Shown here piece by piece: positions 25,646-32,145 of a stretch of DNA of 35,835 bases. The first letter of the stretch is position 1. Each line of letters starts with the position of its first letter. This DNA comes from an uncultured Oscillospiraceae bacterium (GTDB lineage Bacteria; Bacillota; Clostridia; Oscillospirales; Oscillospiraceae). Location of the stretch: the NCBI GenBank assembly GCA_934631005.1, contig CAKTXA010000028.1:1-35835 (forward strand), in the 5' to 3' direction. A model generated the notes under the pieces. That model ran no database searches, was not told where the DNA came from, and saw nothing but the letters and a program-made list of their open reading frames with translations. The position numbers and the translations under genes are program-made.

Positions 25646-25651
25646 ATTGTA
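25646..25651 (-). promoter_or_regulatory. Candidate -10 box for the glycerate kinase gene
   Basis: TACAAT (25651-25646, minus strand) lies about 33 bases before the ATG. A TTGCGC at 16-base spacing is a partial -35 (3 of 6). Confidence 0.4.
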
Positions 25652-25684
25652 CACGCTGCGGCGCACCGCGCAAATGGGCAAAGT

Positions 25685-25712
25685 TCACAAAAATGGACGG
25701 TCTGTTTTGTGA
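25685..25712. promoter_or_regulatory. Inverted repeat between divergent kinase genes, possible operator
   Basis: TCACAAAA (25685-25692) and TTTTGTGA (25705-25712) are perfect inverted 8-base copies separated by 12 bases. They lie between the two divergent promoters, upstream of both, which suits a shared regulator. No regulator gene is adjacent. Confidence 0.4.
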
Positions 25713-25749
25713 GACTATCCAATAGGATATTCTCGCTCCGGGGTTTTGA

Positions 25750-25778
25750 TTGACGGCTCCGGTCACTTCCGATATACT
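25750..25778 (+). promoter_or_regulatory. Predicted promoter of the NahK-like gene
   Basis: TTGACG (25750-25755), a 17-base spacer, and TATACT (25773-25778); both boxes match 5 of 6. About 38 bases before the ATG. Confidence 0.8.
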
Positions 25779-25815
25779 GAAGCTACAGACTGCTGCGAAA
25801 ATGGAGGTTCCTGCT

Positions 25816-26892
25816 ATGAAGACCGAACTGTTGGACGTTCTGCGCCAATTTGCGCTGGACGCGGAGCCGATCTCGTGCTCGCCCTACGGCTGCGGGCACA
25901 TCAACGTCACCTACCTTGCCCAGACGGCGAGCGGGCGGCGCTACATCCTGCAAAAGATCAACGACCGCACGTTCCGGGACGTCCCGGCGCTGATGCACAA
26001 CATCGTGCTCGTCACCGAGCACCTGCAAAAGAAGGTGCAGCCGCCGATGCAGGCGCTGCAGCTCGTGCGCACGCGCGGCGGCGCGGCGTATCTGGAGAGA
26101 AACGGCTTCTGGCGCGTCTATGACTATGTGGAAAACTCCCTCTGCCTGCAGCAGCCGGAGTCGGATCAGGATTTCTACGAGGCGGCTGTGGGCTTCGGCG
26201 CGTTCCGGCGGATGCTCGCCGATTTCCCCGCGGAGCAGCTGCACGAGACCATCCCGAACTTCCACAATACGCCCCTTCGTCTGGCCGCGCTGCGTGAAAA
26301 AGCCGCGGAGGATCCGATGCACCGCGCGGGCGCGGTGGCCGCGGAGATCGACTTTGCCCTGTCGCGCGCGGACGAGATGGGAAAAATTCAGGCCCTGCTC
26401 GACGCCGGCGCGCTGCCGCTGTGCGTCACCCACAACGACACGAAGCTCAATAACGTCCTCTTTGACGCGTCCACGCGCCGCGCGCTGTGCGTGATCGACC
26501 TCGACACGGTCATGCCCGGGACGAGCCTGTTTGACTTTGGCGACGCCATCCGCTTCGGCGCGGCCACGGCGGCGGAGGATGTGACGGACCTGTCGCGGAT
26601 GCAGCTGAGTCTCAGCCGCTTCCGGGCCTTTACGCGCGGCTATCTCGCCGCCTGTCCCGGGATGCGCGAGGATGAGCTGGCGCTGCTGCCGCTGGCATCC
26701 AAAATTATGACCATCGAGTGCGGCGCGCGCTTTTTGACCGACCATCTCGACGGCGACCACTATTTTTCCATCCACCGCAGCGGCCACAATCTCGATCGCT
26801 GCCGCACGCAGTTCAAGCTCGCCGCCGACATGGAGCGGCACTGGGAAGAGATGCACGCCATCGTCCGCGAGGAGGCGGCAAACGTCCGCTGA
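25816..26892 (+). CDS. Aminoglycoside-phosphotransferase-fold kinase, N-acetylhexosamine 1-kinase (NahK)-like
   Basis: A 358-residue small-molecule kinase. The catalytic loop CVTHNDTKLNNVLFD has Asp208 as likely base; the metal-binding IDLDTVMPG is at 227-235, followed by SLFDFGDAIRFG. These motifs and the length closely resemble NahK, which phosphorylates GlcNAc/GalNAc at O1 and starts the lacto-N-biose pathway of bifidobacteria. No phosphorylase or nucleotidyltransferase gene is near, so the substrate is uncertain. The frame opens at 25750 but overlaps the promoter; ATG 25816 has GGAGG 8 bases upstream. Monocistronic, with a strong terminator after it. Confidence 0.85.
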   Translation: MKTELLDVLRQFALDAEPISCSPYGCGHINVTYLAQTASGRRYILQKINDRTFRDVPALMHNIVLVTEHLQKKVQPPMQALQLVRTRGGAAYLERNGFWRVYDYVENSLCLQQPESDQDFYEAAVGFGAFRRMLADFPAEQLHETIPNFHNTPLRLAALREKAAEDPMHRAGAVAAEIDFALSRADEMGKIQALLDAGALPLCVTHNDTKLNNVLFDASTRRALCVIDLDTVMPGTSLFDFGDAIRFGAATAAEDVTDLSRMQLSLSRFRAFTRGYLAACPGMREDELALLPLASKIMTIECGARFLTDHLDGDHYFSIHRSGHNLDRCRTQFKLAADMERHWEEMHAIVREEAANVR

Positions 26893-26908
26893 ATATAAAC
26901 CGGCACAC

Positions 26909-26953
26909 AGGCGAAGCGCCGGCAGGACAAACCTGCCGGCGCTTCGCCTTTTT
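26909..26953 (+). terminator. Strong intrinsic terminator after the NahK-like gene
   Basis: A perfect 18-bp stem (arms 26909-26926 and 26932-26949) with loop ACAAA runs straight into TTTTT on the plus strand. The minus-strand importer operon ends on the other side (26989); the hairpin has no T-run in that direction. Confidence 0.93.
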
Positions 26954-26988
26954 GGGAATATGGGAAGGAAAAAAGAGAGGTAGCAATG

Positions 26989-27783
26989 TCAGGACAGAAG
27001 CATCTTGTCGTTTGCTTCTTCGCTGCCGCTGGCGTGGCTGAACAGCGCCAGCAGATCCGGCACGGTGAGCTTTTTCTTCTCCTCGCCGGAAATATCGACC
27101 ACAACGTGCCCGGCGTCCATCATAATAAGGCGGTTGCCGTGCGCGATGGCGTCCTTCATGTTGTGCGTGATCATCAGGGTGGTAAGATTATGCTCCTGCA
27201 CGATGCGGTCAGACAGCTCCAGGACCTTGGCCGCGGTGCGCGGGTCAAGCGCCGCCGTATGCTCGTCGAGCAGCAGCAGCTTCGGCTGCTGGAGCGCCGC
27301 CATCAAAAGCGTCAGCGCCTGACGCTGGCCGCCGGAGAGCAGACCGACCTTGGCCGTCATACGATCCTCCAGCCCGAGGTCGAGCGCGCGCAGGCGCTCC
27401 TGATAGTCCTCACGCTCGGCCTTCGTCACGCCCCATCGCAGCCCGCGGGGCTTGCCGCGGCGCGCCGCCAGCGCGAGATTCTCTTCGATCTGCATGGTGG
27501 GCGCGGTGCCCATCATGGGGTCCTGGAACACGCGGCCGAGGAACGCGGCGCGCTTATGCTCCGGCAGGTGCGTGATGTCCTGGCCGTCGATGACGATGGA
27601 GCCGCTGTCAATGGCGAACGAGCCCGCGATGGCGTTGAGCATGGTGGACTTGCCCGCGCCGTTGCCGCCGATGACGGTGACAAAATCGCCGTCATTCAGC
27701 GTCAGGTCCAGGTCGGTCAGCGCAACCTTGGCGTTGACGGTGCCGGGATTGAAGGTCTTGCAGACGTTTTTCAGTTCAAGCAT
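26989..27783 (-). CDS. ABC transporter ATP-binding protein (TrpZ/ABC_sub_bind-associated type)
   Basis: A 264-residue ABC ATPase. Walker A is GGNGAGKST, the Q-loop is VFQDPMMGT, the signature is LSGGQRQALT, Walker B is LLLLDEH, and the switch His lies in MITHNM. The Asp-loop reads DEHTAALDP; members associated with this importer class commonly have DEHTAALDP. It overlaps the permease by 8 bases. It powers uptake with the permease and lipoprotein that follow upstream in the operon. Confidence 0.92.
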   Translation of the reverse strand: MLELKNVCKTFNPGTVNAKVALTDLDLTLNDGDFVTVIGGNGAGKSTMLNAIAGSFAIDSGSIVIDGQDITHLPEHKRAAFLGRVFQDPMMGTAPTMQIEENLALAARRGKPRGLRWGVTKAEREDYQERLRALDLGLEDRMTAKVGLLSGGQRQALTLLMAALQQPKLLLLDEHTAALDPRTAAKVLELSDRIVQEHNLTTLMITHNMKDAIAHGNRLIMMDAGHVVVDISGEEKKKLTVPDLLALFSHASGSEEANDKMLLS

Positions 27784-28723
27784 GGTGCGCGCCTCCCTTC
27801 TGCGCCTTGGCGCGGAACATCCTGCCCTTCCAGTACGGGACCGACAGGAACAGCGCCACGATCAGCGCCGTGATGAGCTTGAGGTCGTTGGTGTTGAGGC
27901 CGAGCTGCAGGACGATCTGCAGAACGATGTAGTAGAGCACCGCGCCGATGGACACGGCGAGCAGCTTGAGCGCAAAGTTCCGGAACACCTTACCGAACAC
28001 GACCTCGCCGATGATGACGGCGGCCAGGCCGATGACGATGGCGCCGCGGCCCATGTTCACATCGGAAGCGCCCTGGAACTGCGCCAGCAGCGCACCGGAG
28101 AGCGCGACCAGACCGTTGGAGAGCATCAGGCCGAGCACGATGTTGGAGTTCGTGTTGATGCCCTGCGCACGCGCCATGTTGGGGTTGGAGCCCGTGGCGC
28201 GGATGGCGCTGCCCTTCTCGGTGCCGAAGAACCAGTACAGGACGGCAATGATGACCGCCGTGAGCAGGAGCAGCAGCGGCAGCGGGTTTTTGAGCAGGAG
28301 GTCCTTGACATTGGAGAATTCCCGCACATAGCGCTGCGACACGATCAGGCGGTATTTGTCAACGCCCACGGCCTGATTGGCCTTGCTGTCCATGATGCGG
28401 AGGTTGATGGAGTACAGCGCCAGCTGCGTGAGGATGCCGGAGAGGATAGCGGGGATGCCGCAGCGGGTGTGGAACATGCCCGTCACAAAGCCCGCCAGCA
28501 TGCCGGCGGCAAACGCGGCCAGCAGCGCAAGAACAGGATCGCAGCCGCTGCGGATGAGCATCACGGCCACGGCGCCGCCGGTGGCGATGGAGCCGTCGAC
28601 CGTCAGGTCGGCGACGTCCAGAATGCGGAACGTAATGTAAACGCCGATCGCCATCAGTCCCCAGATCAGGCCCTGCGCCACCGCGCCGGGCATGGAATTG
28701 AGCAGTGCGGAAAGGAAGCCCAT
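27776..28723 (-). CDS. ABC transporter permease (BPD_transp_2 family)
   Basis: A 315-residue membrane protein with eight to ten hydrophobic segments, similar to branched-chain/TrpY-type permeases; GLMAIGVYITFRILDVADLTVDGS is the typical first conserved region. The frame starts at 28729, but there GGAG is one base from the ATG. The next in-frame ATG (28723, MGFLSALL) has the same AAAAGGAG at 7 bases, so it is preferred. It forms the channel of the importer with the adjacent ATPase. Confidence 0.9.
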   Translation of the reverse strand: MGFLSALLNSMPGAVAQGLIWGLMAIGVYITFRILDVADLTVDGSIATGGAVAVMLIRSGCDPVLALLAAFAAGMLAGFVTGMFHTRCGIPAILSGILTQLALYSINLRIMDSKANQAVGVDKYRLIVSQRYVREFSNVKDLLLKNPLPLLLLLTAVIIAVLYWFFGTEKGSAIRATGSNPNMARAQGINTNSNIVLGLMLSNGLVALSGALLAQFQGASDVNMGRGAIVIGLAAVIIGEVVFGKVFRNFALKLLAVSIGAVLYYIVLQIVLQLGLNTNDLKLITALIVALFLSVPYWKGRMFRAKAQKGGAHHA

Positions 28724-28739
28724 ATTCATTCTCCTTTTC

Positions 28740-28796
28740 GGCTTGGACCTGCCATCGAAAGAAAATCGGTTTTTCTGCCGATGGCGGGGTCAAGCC
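28740..28796 (-). other. Long imperfect hairpin in the lipoprotein-permease gap
   Basis: GGCTTG/CAAGCC and GCCATCG/CGATGGC nest to form a 57-base stem-loop just before the permease ribosome binding site, which starts at its base. It could hide or expose that site or mark an mRNA-processing point. Role inferred. Confidence 0.5.
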
Positions 28797-28809
28797 GGTA
28801 TTTTTATCG

Positions 28810-28839
28810 GGCAGGCGCGCGGGTCGCCGCGCGCCTGCC
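28810..28839 (-). other. GC-rich 13-bp stem-loop after the binding-protein gene
   Basis: Arms 28810-28822 and 28827-28839 are perfect inverted copies (GGCAGGCGCGCGG) with a 4-base loop, starting 30 bases after the lipoprotein stop. The minus strand continues CGATAAAAATACC, with no T-run, so it is likelier a 3'-stabilising or partial-termination hairpin than a full terminator. Confidence 0.6.
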
Positions 28840-28869
28840 GCGCTTTACACAAGATACGTTTGGGCAGGA

Positions 28870-29901
28870 TCAGCCCTCGATGGCCTCATAGCCCTCGAGC
28901 GGGGTGATGCCGAGCTGCTCGCAGACGGAGGGGTTATACTTCGGGGTCGCGTCGGTGAACTCCACGGGCATTTCGGAGATGTTCGCTTCGCCGGTCAGGA
29001 TCTTAGCGGCCATCTTGCCGGTGGTCACGCCGAGGTCGTAGTAGCTGATGGACAGCGTTGCCACGCCGCAGCCGCGGCAGATGCCCTCCTCGCCGCAGAT
29101 CGCGGGCACGCCGGCCGGGATGAGCACGTTGCCGATGGCCTCGGTGTTCGCGGCGGCGGTATTATCGGTGGGGATGTACACAACGTCGGCATAGTCGGCA
29201 GCAGACTGCGTGACGGACGCAACGTCGTTCGTGTCGGTGAAGGCGAATTCCTCGGTCTCAACGCCCTTGTCGGCAAGGTACTTGGCGACCTCTTCGATCT
29301 GGTAGCGGGAGTTCGGCTCGGCGGAGCAGAACAGCAGGCCGACCTTCTGCGTGTCGGGGAACCAGTCAAGGATCATCTGTGCCTGTGCCGCAAGGTCGGC
29401 CAGGTCGGACGTGCCGGAGATGTTGCCGCCGACAGTGCCGTCAAAGTCCGCGATGTCCAGCGCCACGCCGTAGGCCGTGATGGACGTGCCGAGGATGGGG
29501 ATGTCCGCCGTGGCGGAGGCCGCAGCCGTCAGCGCGGGGGTGGCGTTTGCCATGATGAGGTCGACATTCTTGGAGACAAAGCCGTTGACGATCGTGCCGC
29601 AGTTGACGCTGTCGCCGGAGGCGTTCTGCACGTCGATGGTGACGGCGTCGCCCAGCGCTTCGGTCAGTGCGTCGCAGAAGCCCTGCGTGGCGGCGTCGAG
29701 CGCTTCATGCTGCACGAGCTGGCACACGCCGACGGTATAGGTCTTGCCTTCGGCAGCGGGGGTCTCGGCGGAAGCAGCGGGCGCAGCATCGGAAGCGGGG
29801 GCCTCGGCTGCGGGCTGCTCGGTGTTGGCGCTGCCGGAGCACGCGGCCAGCGCAAGGATCATGGCGCACGCCAGGATCATGGCAAGAATTTTCTTTTTCA
29901 T
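28870..29901 (-). CDS. ABC transporter substrate-binding lipoprotein (ABC_sub_bind/TrpX family)
   Basis: A 343-residue lipoprotein: signal peptide with lipobox LAAC (Cys21), an Ala/Glu/Pro-rich linker to about residue 45, then the ABC_sub_bind domain (YTVGVCQLVQHEALDAATQGF...). The segments IMANATPALTAAASATADIPILGTSIT, KVGLLFCSAEPNS and IYIPTDNT are characteristic. This family pairs with BPD_transp_2 permeases; the characterised streptococcal TrpXYZ takes up tryptophan, and others are predicted for tyrosine. The frame opens at 30057 across a terminator; ATG 29901 has AAGGAG 9 bases upstream and begins the signal peptide. The operon is preceded by a Phe/Tyr-rich leader frame. Confidence 0.92.
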   Translation of the reverse strand: MKKKILAMILACAMILALAACSGSANTEQPAAEAPASDAAPAASAETPAAEGKTYTVGVCQLVQHEALDAATQGFCDALTEALGDAVTIDVQNASGDSVNCGTIVNGFVSKNVDLIMANATPALTAAASATADIPILGTSITAYGVALDIADFDGTVGGNISGTSDLADLAAQAQMILDWFPDTQKVGLLFCSAEPNSRYQIEEVAKYLADKGVETEEFAFTDTNDVASVTQSAADYADVVYIPTDNTAAANTEAIGNVLIPAGVPAICGEEGICRGCGVATLSISYYDLGVTTGKMAAKILTGEANISEMPVEFTDATPKYNPSVCEQLGITPLEGYEAIEG

Positions 29902-29944
29902 CGTTGATCGCTCCTTTTTCATTCGCTGTGCATTGTAGTGTGCA

Positions 29945-29984
29945 ATATAAAAAGGAGGCTCTGTCCGCGGAACAGAGCCTCCTT
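29945..29984 (-). terminator. Intrinsic terminator in the importer leader (probable attenuator)
   Basis: A perfect 13-bp stem (AAGGAGGCTCTGT; arms 29952-29964 and 29972-29984) with a 7-base loop is followed on the minus strand by TTTTTATAT. It lies 23 bases after the stop of the 36-codon frame and 44 bases before the lipoprotein ATG. No convincing promoter lies between it and the lipoprotein gene, so the transporter must be expressed by read-through. Confidence 0.85.
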
Positions 29985-30007
29985 CATATAACGGAAGAGA
30001 ACACCGG

Positions 30008-30118
30008 TCAGCAGTCACACTGTTCACTTTTCTGCACGCCAAAATAATAGCCCGCAAAATAAAAGCGCGCCATGCCGGTAATCATGTAAAAGCCGAAGGT
30101 CTGCTTGCTGCGATCCAT
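30008..30118 (-). CDS. Phe/Tyr-rich leader peptide, 36 codons
   Basis: A small frame from ATG 30118 to TGA 30008, with AAGGAG 6-7 bases before the ATG and a good promoter upstream. The product begins MDRSKQTFGFYMITGMARFY and ends QKSEQCDC. Nine of 36 residues are Phe or Tyr, and residues 19-26 read FYFAGYYF; there is no Trp. It is followed 23 bases later by an intrinsic terminator and then the importer genes of a family that takes up aromatic amino acids. This is the layout of attenuator leader peptides such as PheL. A small hydrophobic membrane peptide is the alternative reading. It overlaps no other gene except the unused 5' extension of the lipoprotein frame. Confidence 0.7.
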   Translation of the reverse strand: MDRSKQTFGFYMITGMARFYFAGYYFGVQKSEQCDC

Positions 30119-30163
30119 GGTGCGCTCCTTTCTGCCGTGTAACGGCTGCCTTTGTTGTTTCCC

Positions 30164-30192
30164 AATATACCGCTTTAAATACGCAAAGTCAA
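30164..30192 (-). promoter_or_regulatory. Predicted promoter of leader peptide and importer operon
   Basis: Minus strand TTGACT (30192-30187), 17-base spacer, TATATT (30169-30164); both boxes match 5 of 6. The start point would be near 30157, giving about 40 bases before the leader ATG and about 256 before the lipoprotein ATG. A small GCCGT-TAC-ACGGC hairpin lies between it and the leader ribosome binding site. Confidence 0.78.
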
Positions 30193-30255
30193 CTGTATTT
30201 TTTTACAAAACTGCACACTTCTCCACCGCGCACTTTGTGCGTTTTTTCGCCAAAA

Positions 30256-30285
30256 AAGGAGGGAGCACAAATGCCAACCACATAA
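30256..30285 (+). other. Strong ribosome binding site with a four-codon frame
   Basis: AAGGAGGG (30256-30263) is followed 7 bases later by ATG CCA ACC ACA TAA (30271-30285), then 22 bases to a strong terminator. A perfect start signal on so short a frame suggests either the stub of a deleted gene or a small regulatory transcript. A CGCAC-TTT-GTGCG hairpin with TTTTTT (30230-30247) lies just upstream. No good plus-strand promoter was found. Confidence 0.35.
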
Positions 30286-30307
30286 GGATACTTGAATGTA
30301 ATAGCGC

Positions 30308-30342
30308 ACGGCGCAGCTCAGAAATGAGCTGCGCCGTTTTTT
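30308..30342 (+). terminator. Strong plus-strand intrinsic terminator
   Basis: A perfect 13-bp stem (ACGGCGCAGCTCA; arms 30308-30320 and 30325-30337), loop GAAA, followed by TTTTTTAT on the plus strand. No T-run on the minus side, although the EFR1 gene ends 18 bases away. Nothing obvious is transcribed into it apart from the four-codon frame. Confidence 0.85.
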
Positions 30343-30359
30343 ATGCTGTACGATCGATC

Positions 30360-31106
30360 TTACGGATGTGTATACTGCCCGTGCTTTTTTGTGTTTTTGC
30401 CGTATTGGATCGCAAATTTGGGGCAGTGATGCAGGCAGGAAAGGCACATAACGCACCGTTCCTTAACCCATTCCGGTTTGCGGTCTTTGAGTTTAATGGC
30501 GGAAACCGGACAGTTTTTAGCGCACAATCCGCACCCAACGCAGCTATCTTCAACCGAAAAATGCTTTGTTTTACGCATCAGATCATATTCAAGATGATGG
30601 CCTGCCTTTGCAAGTGGATAAGGCAGTTCGTTTTTCATAAAATCCCCTGCAGCAAAATTCCTTATCTGCCTGATAATATGATCAATTTCAGCTTCGGCAC
30701 GATCATTCATCTGCTGAACTTTTTCTTGATTGCTCAAATCAAAAATCGGGGTCCAGGTGTCCGGCATTTTTACGCTGAATTTTGCGGACAATGGCAAGCC
30801 TTTAGGTGTCAGAATATCATTTGCAAATCTCCCGGTTTGTCCCGGAGTTGTTCCATAGGTTGCAATGAAATATATATAGTCCGGTTGATAGCGTAAATCT
30901 AATTCCTGTAAAAACTCGGCTACAATAACCGGCAATCCCCAGGAGTATGTGGGGCTTACTATACCAAGTGTTTCATATTTCTCATCAAATGAGAAAATTG
31001 GTTTTTTACAGCAATCTGTAATGGAAACGGTCACATCACCTGTTTCGGCTGCAATCTTTTTGGCAACATATTTGCTGTTCCCGGTTGCTGAAAAATATAA
31101 AATCAT
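30360..31106 (-). CDS. EFR1-family flavodoxin-ferredoxin protein
   Basis: A 248-residue redox protein. Residues 1-150 are a flavodoxin-like domain with the FMN loop FSATGNSKY (5-13) and SPTYSWGLP (51-59). Residues 185-235 are a double [4Fe-4S] ferredoxin with Cys189/192/195/199 and Cys218/221/224/228 in two C-x2-C-x2-C-x3-CP sets. It probably passes electrons to an unknown partner. The ATG overlaps the TGA of the dehydrogenase stub (ATGA), so translation is likely coupled. Base composition is clearly poorer in GC than the flanking operons, suggesting transfer. Confidence 0.92.
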   Translation of the reverse strand: MILYFSATGNSKYVAKKIAAETGDVTVSITDCCKKPIFSFDEKYETLGIVSPTYSWGLPVIVAEFLQELDLRYQPDYIYFIATYGTTPGQTGRFANDILTPKGLPLSAKFSVKMPDTWTPIFDLSNQEKVQQMNDRAEAEIDHIIRQIRNFAAGDFMKNELPYPLAKAGHHLEYDLMRKTKHFSVEDSCVGCGLCAKNCPVSAIKLKDRKPEWVKERCVMCLSCLHHCPKFAIQYGKNTKKHGQYTHP

Positions 31107-31198
31107 AGTTCATCTATTTCAGGAAATAATTTTGTAACGGCGTCAACATAGCAGGCGCCGAGTCCGGAGGACGCTCCGGTAATCACTGCGATGCTCAT
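31103..31198 (-). pseudogene. Truncated short-chain dehydrogenase (SDR) N-terminus, 31 codons
   Basis: ATG 31198 has AAGGAG 8 bases upstream and gives MSIAVITGASSGLGA..., the SDR Rossmann motif TGxxxGxG intact, then continues through VTKLFPEIDEL and ends at a TGA overlapping the EFR1 ATG. A full SDR is 240-280 residues, so all of the catalytic part is missing. Full-length SDR genes next to EFR1 and TetR genes occur in relatives (from memory), so an internal deletion that spared the start signal is the likely history. Confidence 0.75.
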
Positions 31199-31220
31199 AA
31201 AAGCGCTCCTTTTTTGCACA

Positions 31221-31240
31221 AGTGAACAAATTTAGACACT
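31221..31240. promoter_or_regulatory. Palindromic operator between tetR and the SDR/EFR1 unit
   Basis: AGTG-N3-AAATTT-N3-CACT is symmetrical at 14 of 20 positions. Its right edge touches the -35 of the tetR promoter and it lies downstream of any minus-strand promoter. The flanks TTTTTGCA and TGCAAAA extend the symmetry with a 2-base offset. Size and position suit a TetR dimer site. Confidence 0.6.
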
Positions 31241-31268
31241 TGCAAAATTCTTGATTTCATACTATACT
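31240..31268 (+). promoter_or_regulatory. Predicted tetR promoter
   Basis: TTGCAA (31240-31245), 17 bases, TATACT (31263-31268). The -35 abuts the palindrome at 31221-31240. A second copy of its sequence in inverted orientation (GAATTTTGCAAAA, about 31329-31341) lies just before the tetR ATG. Confidence 0.65.
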
Positions 31269-31350
31269 GTAGCCGGAAGCAAAACAAGTGACAAATGATT
31301 CTGCCTGTCTAAAGTTTGACAAATCTCGAATTTTGCAAAAGGGATCCGTT

Positions 31351-31920
31351 ATGAAATACGATATTACAAAGCCGTTAACAAAGGGCGCGCAGCGAGCGCT
31401 TGGGGCATTCAGCCGGGAACTGTTTATGTTATTGTCTGAGAAACCCTTTGAGGAGATCACTGTCGGTCAGGTATGCGAAGCGGCACAATATCCCCGTGCG
31501 ACATTTTATAATTACTTTGATGATAAATATGATTTGCTTGGCTACTGTTGGCAGACGCTCGCTGAGAAGATAGGATTTCGTGATTATCATCACGCTGAAG
31601 AGAATGAAATGCTGTACCTTTATTTTGACCGAATTTATGATTTTACAAAGCAAAACGAAGCTGTCATACACAGGGTTCTTTTGCATAACAGCGAGGTTGG
31701 ATATATGTTTTCAAGTTTCAGAAATTTTCTAAACAATAGAATGCGTTTCATATTTAAAAGCTGTCCTGAGGCAATGCAAAAAGACATTCCAAATGAGTTG
31801 CTTGCAGACCATTACAGCAATACGCTGTTTCTTGTATGGCAGTGGGCAGCAATAAAGAAATCCGACTGCACGAAGGAACAGGCACATAAATATCTTTGCT
31901 CATTCGTCGGTAATCTGTGA
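31351..31920 (+). CDS. TetR/AcrR-family transcriptional regulator
   Basis: A 189-residue regulator. The helix-turn-helix lies at about residues 16-62 (GAFSRELFMLLSEKPFEEITVGQVCEAAQ, then YPRATFYNYFDDKYDLLGYC). The C-terminal ligand domain is of the TetR_C_7-like clostridial type. ATG 31351 has AAGGGA 8 bases upstream; the frame extending to 31288 lies over the promoter region. Divergent from the SDR stub and EFR1 gene, which it probably represses together with itself. Low GC like EFR1. Confidence 0.9.
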   Translation: MKYDITKPLTKGAQRALGAFSRELFMLLSEKPFEEITVGQVCEAAQYPRATFYNYFDDKYDLLGYCWQTLAEKIGFRDYHHAEENEMLYLYFDRIYDFTKQNEAVIHRVLLHNSEVGYMFSSFRNFLNNRMRFIFKSCPEAMQKDIPNELLADHYSNTLFLVWQWAAIKKSDCTKEQAHKYLCSFVGNL

Positions 31921-31970
31921 ATTTCCAAGCATATTCCCAAAATAAAGAAAATTGAAATAATGATTATGAA

Positions 31971-32006
31971 AAAACGAGTGAAAGGACGTATCTTTTCACT
32001 CGTTTT
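31971..32006 (+). terminator. Terminator after tetR
   Basis: Arms 31971-31983 and 31994-32006 are perfect inverted 13-base copies (AAAACGAGTGAAA) ending in TTTT; 50 bases after the tetR stop. The A/T ends let it work in both directions. The rest of 31921-32079 holds no gene that I can see. Confidence 0.75.
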
Positions 32007-32079
32007 GACGTATGGCTCTGCTTCAGGTATGCATTCATAGCCAGCCCTCCCAAATCATCATATTGTGCGGTTTTTCTGA

Positions 32080-32118
32080 AAACAGAAAGAGGCTCTGACT
32101 TTTTACAGCCAGAGCCTC
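32080..32118 (-). terminator. Terminator after the bactofilin-like gene
   Basis: GAGGCTCTG (32089-32097) pairs with CAGAGCCTC (32110-32118); the minus strand continues TTTCTGTTTTC. It starts 27 bases after the stop codon of the gene at 32146. Confidence 0.75.
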
Positions 32119-32145
32119 GATCTCATCTTTACTATGCCTTACAAG

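Noticed and set aside
29985..30057. Longer N-terminus for the importer lipoprotein (start at 30057)
   Set aside because: It would place the coding sequence across the intrinsic terminator and bury the lipoprotein signal peptide 52 residues inside the protein; ATG 29901 has a good ribosome binding site.
29940..30160. T-box riboswitch in the importer leader
   Set aside because: T-boxes are usual for this transporter class, and CCGCGG in the terminator loop recalls the T-box antiterminator. But there is no GGGTGGNACCGCG sequence, no long specifier stem, and the region is occupied by a convincing small coding frame.
30105..30896. 263-codon plus-strand frame
   Set aside because: Runs antisense to the leader peptide and EFR1 and straight through a strong terminator; no start signal or recognisable motifs.
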